From NCBI GenBank assembly GCA_964654665.1, contig CAZZKV010000001.1, forward strand, positions 1 through 64,000: 64,000 bases of DNA, in the 5' to 3' direction. This DNA comes from CALCKU01 sp964654665 (lineage in GTDB: Bacteria > Pseudomonadota > Alphaproteobacteria > Caulobacterales > Maricaulaceae). Shown piece after piece: positions 18,483 through 25,500 of this stretch (its first letter is position 1; each line of letters opens with the position of its first letter). Position numbers and translations under genes: made by a program. The notes under the pieces are model-generated. The model was not told where the DNA came from. It did no database searches and saw only the letters and a list, made by a program, of their open reading frames with translations.

Positions 18483-18846
18483 TAAAATCAATATCGAGGA
18501 AAAATTCTCAAAATTTTCCGAATATTGGCGACCTAAAATTATTACCCAACTCAATGGGCAGGATTTTAAGCTGGCCAAGATCAAAGGAGACTATCCCTTT
18601 CACGCCCATGAACATGAAGATGAAATGTTCTTTTGCTGGAAAGGTGAATTCATTCTTGATTTTGAAGGCCAAGAGAGTGTGACGGTTCGAGAGGGCGAGG
18701 CAATTGTTGTACCCAAAGGGGTTGTTCACCGCCCGCGCGCAGAAAAGGAATGCCATATTTTTCTGATTGAACCTGCAGGGGTTAAAAATAATGGTAATGC
18801 CGCTGTTGATGCCATTTATGAGGCTCCGATAGGGGAATGGGTTTAG
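18475..18846 (+). CDS. Small cupin-domain protein
   Basis: A 123-residue single cupin. Cupin motif 1 is HAHEHEDEMFFCWKGEF, with the expected His, His, Glu metal ligands, and motif 2 is EGEAIVVPKGVVHRPRAEKE with the last His. The metal and substrate are unknown; such proteins include isomerases, dioxygenases and sensors. It uses a GTG start at 18475 inside the end of the Rid gene. The Rid-cupin pairing suggests the two handle the same small metabolite. Confidence 0.8.
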   Translation: MVDKINIEEKFSKFSEYWRPKIITQLNGQDFKLAKIKGDYPFHAHEHEDEMFFCWKGEFILDFEGQESVTVREGEAIVVPKGVVHRPRAEKECHIFLIEPAGVKNNGNAAVDAIYEAPIGEWV

Positions 18847-18982
18847 TCATTCGCTAGGCGCTTTAGGCTCTGGATCAAAGGATATGAGATGGCCTTCTGA
18901 TAAAGGATTTAAATTATATATTGAAATTTTATGACAACGATGTCATTATTAAAAGAACGGAATTATAGTGTGGAGTCTCATT

Positions 18983-20539
18983 ATGAAATCCTGTCTGATA
19001 GCCAGCCTAACGGCTTCAATTTTATTAACCATACCTCTATCTGCACAAGCCGATACGTTTAAAACCAAGCGCTGTATGAATATGGGAAATGCTTTGGATG
19101 CTCCGGCTGAAGGGGCATGGGGACATGTCATTGAAGCCCAATCGTTCAAAACTATCGCACAGGCCGGATTTGATACGGTTCGTATTCCTGTACGATGGAG
19201 TGCTCATACGGGGGGTGCGCCAGATTATAAAATTAAGGACAGGTTTTTTCGGCGAGTCTCGGAGGTGATTGATCAAGCGCTTGCGCAGGATTTACAGGTT
19301 ATTTTGAACATACATCATTTTGAAGCGCTTAATGAAGCTCCGGAAGAAAATTACGCGAAATTTATCGCGCTATGGGGGCAGATTGCTACGCGGTATAAAG
19401 ATTTGCCGGAAAGTGTGTATTTCGAAATTATAAATGAACCGAATGGCAATTTTGAAGGCGGATTGATGCGCAAAATTGTAGCGCAGGGTTTTAAAAAAAT
19501 TCGCGAAAGTAATCCCACGCGCATCCTTATCATGGGCGGAGATAATTGGTCGGGTATTAAAAGCTTGCCAACCATTCCCGCGATTGTTGACCCTAATCAG
19601 GTTTATACGTTCCATTATTATGATCCCTTTAAATTTACCCACCAAAAAGCCGGATGGACAGATTTAAAAAATAGCGGAAAGGAAAAATGGGGGAGTTCAG
19701 CCGATAGGGCTGAATTGAGGGCTGCAGCGCAATATGCAGGCCAAGTGCAAAAAGACACAGGTATTCCGATATTTTTAGGCGAGATTGGGGCTTATGAAAA
19801 AGCGCCATATCGCGATGTCGTTAATTACACGCGCGAGACACGGGAAGCGTTTGAAGCCGCGGGGATTAGTTGGTGTGTTTGGAATTTTACTGCAACCTTT
19901 CCCTTTTATAATTCCACTTCAAAACAATGGGATGTTAATAAGCTGGCGGCTTTAGACTTATCGCCGAACCTGAAGGTGGCGAAACAAATCTCTAAATATA
20001 GGACTGCAAAGGCTGGAGGCTCGCCTTATGCAGGGCAAAGCATCGATTATGCTTTTAATGCGCTTCGCCGGAAAATTGGCCGAGATGGGGATCTTATCAT
20101 GCCGCCTTTTGCTGACCAATTAGGTAAATATGGAGTAGTCAAAACGAAAGTTGTGAAAGATAGCGGCGTACCGGATGGCAAAGCCACAGAAGTAAAGGTT
20201 AGCCGTAAAGGACAAAATCCGTGGGACGGTGGTTTGTCGGGGGCTATCCCCGGTGCGATTGAAAAAGGGGATAAGCTCATCATGTCCTATTGGGCTAAAA
20301 CCGTAAAAGGAGAGGGTCTGATTGCTAATGCTGGGCTACAATTAAATAGCGCGCCCTATACCGCGATGACGCTGGAGCCAGCAAATGTTGGGCCGCAGTG
20401 GCAGCAGTTTTTTATCACAGCAACAGCGCAGCAAGATTATGGCCAGTCCGAAGCGGGTTATACAATTCAGCTTGCGGGGGCTAAACAGGTTGTGCGGATT
20501 GGTCCTGTCTTTATTCTCAATCTTGGCCCCGATAGATAA
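18983..20539 (+). CDS. Secreted glycoside hydrolase family 5 (endoglucanase-like) with C-terminal beta domain
   Basis: A 518-residue exported enzyme. Residues 1-24 form a signal peptide (ending AQAD). The GH5 barrel (about 25-345) shows FDTVRIPVRWSAH, the acid/base Glu in YFEIINEPNG and the nucleophile Glu in IFLGEIGAYEKA. The remaining ~170 residues look like a carbohydrate-binding jelly-roll (PFADQLGKYGVV to VVRIGPVFILNLG). GH5 enzymes of this kind cut beta-1,4-glucans or related polymers outside the cell. The ATG at 18983 has GGAG eight bases upstream; an earlier GTG at 18968 is less likely. It is a single gene, not part of a polysaccharide-use locus. Confidence 0.87.
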   Translation: MKSCLIASLTASILLTIPLSAQADTFKTKRCMNMGNALDAPAEGAWGHVIEAQSFKTIAQAGFDTVRIPVRWSAHTGGAPDYKIKDRFFRRVSEVIDQALAQDLQVILNIHHFEALNEAPEENYAKFIALWGQIATRYKDLPESVYFEIINEPNGNFEGGLMRKIVAQGFKKIRESNPTRILIMGGDNWSGIKSLPTIPAIVDPNQVYTFHYYDPFKFTHQKAGWTDLKNSGKEKWGSSADRAELRAAAQYAGQVQKDTGIPIFLGEIGAYEKAPYRDVVNYTRETREAFEAAGISWCVWNFTATFPFYNSTSKQWDVNKLAALDLSPNLKVAKQISKYRTAKAGGSPYAGQSIDYAFNALRRKIGRDGDLIMPPFADQLGKYGVVKTKVVKDSGVPDGKATEVKVSRKGQNPWDGGLSGAIPGAIEKGDKLIMSYWAKTVKGEGLIANAGLQLNSAPYTAMTLEPANVGPQWQQFFITATAQQDYGQSEAGYTIQLAGAKQVVRIGPVFILNLGPDR

Positions 20540-20598
20540 TATCTTTGCTGAGATAGAGACGTCAGACAAACACGGACCAAGGCTCGATAATACGTTGA

Positions 20599-22032
20599 TT
20601 ATATGTGCTGTGCCCAAGGGGTAATATCCTTAAGCGCACGCATGGCCAGGTGCCGTTTTCGGAACCGGGTTTTATCTTTGCCGCGAATGCGTTTGCCGTC
20701 ATTGGATTTATATTCCAGTCCTTCAATTGGAGGGAATAATCCGAAATTAATATTCATTGGTTGAAATTTGGCTTTGGGTCCATCCATATAACCGCCGGTG
20801 ACATGTTCGACGAGTGCGCCTAAGGCTGTGGTCAGCGGCGGCGTTTCGCAGTGTGTACCCAGCGCTTGGGCCGCAGCCATACGGCCCGTTATCAGGCCTA
20901 ATGCTGCGCTTTCAACATAGCCTTCAACACCCATAATTTGTCCTGCAAAGCGCAAATCGGGACGGCGGGTTAATTGCAATTGTTTATTCAAAAGCTTGGG
21001 GGCGTTAATAAAGGTATTGCGGTGAATGCCGCCGAGACGGGCAAAGACGGCTTTTTCTAATCCGGGGATGGTTTTAAAAATATCGGCCTGTGCTCCGTAT
21101 TTCATTTTAGTCTGAAAACCAACCATGTTATAAAGCGTACCCAACGCATTATCTTGGCGTAGCTGTACAATAGCATGGGATTTTACTAGCGGGTCATGCG
21201 GGTTGGTCAATCCAACAGGTTTCATCGGGCCCCAGCGCAATGTCTCGGCTCCGCGCGCAGCCATAACCTCAATTGGCAGGCAGGATTCAAAATAGGGTGT
21301 GTCTTTTTCAAACGCTTTAAATTCGGTTTGTTCCGATGTTACAAGAGCCTCTATAAACCGTTCATATTGGTCTTTATCGAGCGGGCAGTTAATGTAATCA
21401 GCTCCGTCCCCGCCAGGTCCTTTTTTATCATAGCGGGACTGCATCCAGGCGATATCGAAGTTTATTGATTCTTTATACACAATCGGCGCAATAGCATCGA
21501 AAAAGGCGAGACTGTTTTCGCCAGTTAGTTTTTGAATGGCTTTAGCAAGGGGTGGTGCCGTGAGTGGGCCTGTAGCTATAATAGTATTCCCCCATGCGAC
21601 GGGCGGGAGAGCTTTCACTTCGCCGTAATTCAGTGTGACAAGCGGATGTTGTTGCAAGATTGTGGTTACAGCTTCTGAAAAGGCATTGCGGTCAACAGCC
21701 AGCGCCCCGCCAGCGGGTAATTTAGTCATATCGCCCATACCCATGATGAGCGAGCCAGAGAGACGCATTTCTTCATGCAATACGCCAACGGCATTGCCAT
21801 ATTTATCATCTGAGCGAAAAGAGTTGGAGCAGACAAGTTCGGCAAAACCGCCGGTTTCATGGGCAGCCGTCATACGTTGCGGCCGCATTTCATGTAAAAC
21901 AACGGGTACGCCGCGGCGAACACATTGCCACGCTGCTTCTGATCCAGCCATGCCGGCGCCGATAATGTGAACGGGGTTTAGGCTCATAGCTTCGCGCCAA
22001 TAAAGCAAGCTTTGCGTGGGTGCAAGCGGCAT
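20599..22032 (-). CDS. trmFO: Folate/FAD-dependent tRNA (uracil-54-C5) methyltransferase TrmFO
   Basis: A 477-residue flavoprotein that methylates U54 in the T-loop of tRNA using methylenetetrahydrofolate. Family signatures include VHIIGAGMAGSEAAWQ (FAD dinucleotide fold), ETGGFAELVCSNSFRSD with its catalytic Cys, CPLDKDQYERFIEAL, and GQIMGVEGYVESAALG with its Gly-rich motif. The ATG at 22032 has AAAGG six bases upstream; a second Met at 21984 sits closer to the FAD motif, so the first 16 residues may or may not be made. TrmFO is found in many alphaproteobacteria and firmicutes and replaces TrmA. Confidence 0.95.
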   Translation of the reverse strand: MPLAPTQSLLYWREAMSLNPVHIIGAGMAGSEAAWQCVRRGVPVVLHEMRPQRMTAAHETGGFAELVCSNSFRSDDKYGNAVGVLHEEMRLSGSLIMGMGDMTKLPAGGALAVDRNAFSEAVTTILQQHPLVTLNYGEVKALPPVAWGNTIIATGPLTAPPLAKAIQKLTGENSLAFFDAIAPIVYKESINFDIAWMQSRYDKKGPGGDGADYINCPLDKDQYERFIEALVTSEQTEFKAFEKDTPYFESCLPIEVMAARGAETLRWGPMKPVGLTNPHDPLVKSHAIVQLRQDNALGTLYNMVGFQTKMKYGAQADIFKTIPGLEKAVFARLGGIHRNTFINAPKLLNKQLQLTRRPDLRFAGQIMGVEGYVESAALGLITGRMAAAQALGTHCETPPLTTALGALVEHVTGGYMDGPKAKFQPMNINFGLFPPIEGLEYKSNDGKRIRGKDKTRFRKRHLAMRALKDITPWAQHI

Positions 22033-22115
22033 GATTAGCCTTTTATATTCTAATATTAATTCCCTTGCAGTTTTGCGAAACTCTCGCCATGATTTAGCAA
22101 AAGGGGACGATTAAA

Positions 22116-23078
22116 ATGCAACCACGTAAACCACGCACATCTTTTGATTTTACGCAGGCCGTAGGCCAAGTTTTTCAAACGTCGGGCGGGACGGGTTTTG
22201 CCAAACGCCTTTTGTTTTGGGTGGCGGCTGGATATTCGGTCACGATGTTGATCGCATTTTTGCTTATGGCTAATAATTTTGGTCCTTATCTGGATGCCAA
22301 TTGGCGAAATTTGCAAAATTTGGGCTCGGTACCATCGCCGGAAGAAACCGGCGCTCTGCTCTCGGCTTTGGGCGGGTTAGTTCCCGGTTATATGGTTATG
22401 ATAGTTGGGATGTGGTTTTCGGCAGCCTCGGGCGAGGCGGCGCTGCACCGTAAAGTCTTGTTAGGCCGCGATACGCCAGGTGTTTTGTTAAAGCTTAATC
22501 GCGATACAGGGCGCGTGATGCTCTCGCAAATTGGCGTTTGGGGATTGTGGTGTTTGGCTTATTTTGCGGGGATATTCTTTTTAACAATTTCAGGCGCGTT
22601 AGGCGCGTTAGGCGTTATAATTGCTTTCATTGGTATCATTGTTTTGATTGGAGTGTTGTTCCTGATTCCGATCCGATTTGCTCCGGCTGCCGCTTTGTCC
22701 ATAAAGCAGGGAGAGCTACGCCTGTGGTCGGCCAAGATTTTGACGAAACACCGGTTTTGGAATCTTTTTGTGGCATATTTGACCGTGTTTCTGGGCGGGT
22801 ATGTTGTTCTTGTTTTGGTCGCTTATATGGTTATGGGCCTCATCATGGGCGATATGTCTGCGGTTATATCACTATATGGGCTGGGAGACACTTTGCCATC
22901 CGAGCAGCTTAACGGTATTTCAAGGCGGCTAAAAAATCCGGTTTTTATGTTGATTGCCGTCTTAGGGATTATTCTTTATGCGACTGTTACGGCAATTTGG
23001 GGCCTGATCATATCAGGGATCGCCAGCTATGCCGCCCGGTGGTATTTTGACGATGATGAAGCCTCGCCATTTGATTGA
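22116..23078 (+). CDS. Polytopic inner-membrane protein of unknown function
   Basis: A 320-residue protein with about six hydrophobic segments: one near residues 29-50, one near 90-105, a very hydrophobic block at 140-195, then 220-250 and 270-300. The C-terminus is acidic (FDDDEASPFD). The layout resembles YIP1-like or DUF4013-like membrane proteins, but no diagnostic motif is visible and I do not assign a family. GGGGA lies about eight bases before the ATG. It is divergent from trmFO, with 83 bases between the starts. Confidence 0.72.
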   Translation: MQPRKPRTSFDFTQAVGQVFQTSGGTGFAKRLLFWVAAGYSVTMLIAFLLMANNFGPYLDANWRNLQNLGSVPSPEETGALLSALGGLVPGYMVMIVGMWFSAASGEAALHRKVLLGRDTPGVLLKLNRDTGRVMLSQIGVWGLWCLAYFAGIFFLTISGALGALGVIIAFIGIIVLIGVLFLIPIRFAPAAALSIKQGELRLWSAKILTKHRFWNLFVAYLTVFLGGYVVLVLVAYMVMGLIMGDMSAVISLYGLGDTLPSEQLNGISRRLKNPVFMLIAVLGIILYATVTAIWGLIISGIASYAARWYFDDDEASPFD

Positions 23079-23156
23079 TAATTTGTCATGATTTACAACC
23101 TTGAGCGGCTTTTTTATCTTTGATAGTATGAATATGTTGCAATTGGGGAGCAGTTT

Positions 23157-24338
23157 ATGCGGTTTAGATTATTGAGTTTTATAGCGGTTTTAACTGTGAA
23201 CTCGACTATTTATGCTCAAACCCCGCAAGAGATTATGACAGCTTATCGGGCTTATAATGCCGCGATGGAAATAGAAGATTTCCCGGCGGCTATTCAACAT
23301 GCCAAAAAAGCATGGGATGAAGCTGAAAAGCAATTAGGCGATCACCGCAATACGGGCGATTTGGCCTATAATTATGGATTTATAGAGAAAAACCGCGGTG
23401 ATAGTGCAAAGGCAGTCAAGGCCTTGGTCCGGTCAGCGGAATTGGCGCATTTAAAAAATGAAGATGCTGGTCTTGTCCGGTTGGAACGCGAAGTAGAAGC
23501 GGTGTCCAGTCTTGAAGCGGCGAAAAAATATGGGGATGCGAAAAACCGTATAGATGCGGCGCTTAAATTTGCCGGAGCGAATGGATTGAGCCAGAATGTT
23601 TTTGCTGGTGAGCTGCATATGCATAATGCCAGCCATTGTAATATTTTGCTGAACCGTAAAGTGAATAGCGGGAAAAAACAAATTGGATCTTTGATTAATA
23701 CGGGCGGGTCTGAAAAAGGAATAAGGGACGGACAAAAAAAATGTGAACGTATGGCGCTGCGCGCTGCGGATATTTTTGATAGTACCCCCACTGAGGCTCG
23801 GCCCAGTTATATTTCAGGAGCCAATACAATGGTGGGTTATTCTCTGGAATTACAAAAAGACTGGTTCGGCGCCGCGATGCGTTATCAAAAGGCGCGCAAG
23901 GCGGTTGAAGATATTTATCCGCGCGATCATCCTGTTGCGGCGAATGCGATTGGCCGCTGGATTAACGCACGCAATTATTTGGAGCGGCTGGACAAACTCG
24001 AAAAAGCGGAAGCGGACGGTTTGTGTCAGTGTTGGCCTTATTCTGATAGGCGTCGCACGGTACAGCCAAGCAAAACTGTAAAAGTTAATTTTCCTTACCG
24101 GGGGCTAAATACAACATCAGGCTTTGCCATTGTAAAATTCGATGTCACGGATGCAGGGAAAACCGAAAATATTCATATTGTTCAAAGTTTTCCCGACGAT
24201 GTCTATGATAAGGCCTCGATTAAAGCGATTGAGCAATGGCAATATCCGGCCAAAACTGAGGGTGAGCCCGATGATTTTCGAACGGGTATTATACAGCCGT
24301 TCAGTTTTTATTTATCGAGTAATCTGGATCCACTTTAG
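23157..24338 (+). CDS. Exported helical-repeat protein with TonB-like C-terminal domain (copy 1)
   Basis: A 393-residue protein with a signal peptide (about 1-21, ending IYAQ), a long alpha-helical repeat region resembling TPR units (about 25-285) and a C-terminal TonB-like domain (about 305-390) with FAIVKFDVTDAG and ASIKAIEQWQYPA. True TonB has an N-terminal membrane anchor and a Pro-rich spacer, both absent here, so this is probably a periplasmic protein using the TonB fold for another purpose. A Cys-containing motif, GLCQCWPY, precedes the domain. GGGGAG supports the start. Its paralogue follows directly. Confidence 0.75.
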   Translation: MRFRLLSFIAVLTVNSTIYAQTPQEIMTAYRAYNAAMEIEDFPAAIQHAKKAWDEAEKQLGDHRNTGDLAYNYGFIEKNRGDSAKAVKALVRSAELAHLKNEDAGLVRLEREVEAVSSLEAAKKYGDAKNRIDAALKFAGANGLSQNVFAGELHMHNASHCNILLNRKVNSGKKQIGSLINTGGSEKGIRDGQKKCERMALRAADIFDSTPTEARPSYISGANTMVGYSLELQKDWFGAAMRYQKARKAVEDIYPRDHPVAANAIGRWINARNYLERLDKLEKAEADGLCQCWPYSDRRRTVQPSKTVKVNFPYRGLNTTSGFAIVKFDVTDAGKTENIHIVQSFPDDVYDKASIKAIEQWQYPAKTEGEPDDFRTGIIQPFSFYLSSNLDPL

Positions 24339-24346
24339 GAGTTATC

Positions 24347-25480
24347 ACGCGCCATATTTTTCTAACGAGTTTTATATCTATTACCGCCATATTAGCGGGA
24401 AGCGCGGTGCCTGCAATCGCCCAAATCTCGCCGGAAGTTTTAGCGCCTTATAAAGCGTATCGAAAGGCTTTAAAGGCGGAGGATTATAAAACAGCGAAGG
24501 CAGAAGCGTTTAAAGCTTGGGAGGTTGCGGAAACAACGCTGGGTGATCATAAAACAACAGGCGATTTAGCACAAAACTTTGCAGATATTGCCCGTAAGAC
24601 CTATGGTAAAGATCAAAAATCAAAACCGATATTGCGGGGCTATCGCCGGGCTATAGAGTTGTCTAAATTTTATGATGATAATAGCGCCGATGTTTATTTG
24701 CAGCGTATTGTTGCGATTGGCGAATTTGGTGCACAGACCGGACGGATCGGCCGTATACGTAAAGACCTTTTGGCGGGAGAAGCTTTTGCCCAAGAAAAAG
24801 GCTTGGAAAAATCAACCTTGCTGGGTGAAATTTATACGCTTTTATCGCAAAGTTATATTAAAGAACGCAAAGGGCAAAAAGTTGAAGACTATGCCGAAAA
24901 AGCCAAAGCGGTTTTTGCTAAAGCCGATGATGGTTATGTAAGCTATCATCCGGTTTTGGCGACGCTTTATTCGGGGTATGGCAAAGAAGCTGAAGAAAAA
25001 ATTGTGCCGGCCGCGCTTGAATATCAAGAGGTCATGCAAAATGTCGATAATGTCCTGCCGCGCGATCATCCCTTGGTTATGCGCGCTTTGGGACGCTGGA
25101 TGACCATGCGTAACCGCGTTGTGCGCGAAGGATTGTTGGATGAGGCCGAAGAGAAAGGCCTGTGTGAATGCTGGCCTTATGACAAAGAGCGGAATGAAGC
25201 GGTTCAGCCGATTAAGCGGATTCCGCCAATTATGCCGCGCAATGCCTATCAATCCGGATTTTCTATTGTCGAATTTGATATTAAGGATGATGGGTCGACG
25301 ACTAATATTCGTATTGCGGAAAGTTGGCCGGAACATATTTTTGAAAAAGCATCGGAAAAGGCCGTTCGGCAATGGAAATACTCACCGCGAACAGCCGGAG
25401 AAACCGATGCAGACCGGACAGATATTATCACGACGGTCCGTTATGTTTTACGAGACAGATATGGCAATATCATTGAATAA
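24347..25480 (+). CDS. Exported helical-repeat protein with TonB-like C-terminal domain (copy 2), probable non-AUG start
   Basis: Paralogue of the preceding gene with the same order: helical repeats, the motif GLCECWPY and a TonB-like domain with FSIVEFDIKDDG and ASEKAVRQWKYSP. The first canonical start in frame (GTG at 24407) falls inside an obvious signal peptide. In-frame sequence upstream encodes Thr-Arg-His, then a hydrophobic core and an AIAQ cleavage site. AGGAG at 24337-24341, overlapping the upstream stop, stands five bases before ACG at 24347. ACG, or less likely ATC at 24344, would therefore be the start, or an ATG has been lost by one T-to-C change. About 377 residues from the ACG. 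Confidence 0.72.
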   Translation, partial: TRHIFLTSFISITAILAGSAVPAIAQISPEVLAPYKAYRKALKAEDYKTAKAEAFKAWEVAETTLGDHKTTGDLAQNFADIARKTYGKDQKSKPILRGYRRAIELSKFYDDNSADVYLQRIVAIGEFGAQTGRIGRIRKDLLAGEAFAQEKGLEKSTLLGEIYTLLSQSYIKERKGQKVEDYAEKAKAVFAKADDGYVSYHPVLATLYSGYGKEAEEKIVPAALEYQEVMQNVDNVLPRDHPLVMRALGRWMTMRNRVVREGLLDEAEEKGLCECWPYDKERNEAVQPIKRIPPIMPRNAYQSGFSIVEFDIKDDGSTTNIRIAESWPEHIFEKASEKAVRQWKYSPRTAGETDADRTDIITTVRYVLRDRYGNIIE

Positions 25481-25500
25481 GGCCTTACCGTCTTTACGGC

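Noticed and set aside
18968..18982. GTG start for the GH5 gene
   Set aside because: ATG at 18983 has a better-placed GGAG and gives a standard signal peptide.
25481..25500. Possible two-way terminator between the TonB-like gene and uvrA
   Set aside because: Only a four-pair CCGT/ACGG stem with no T-run in either direction.
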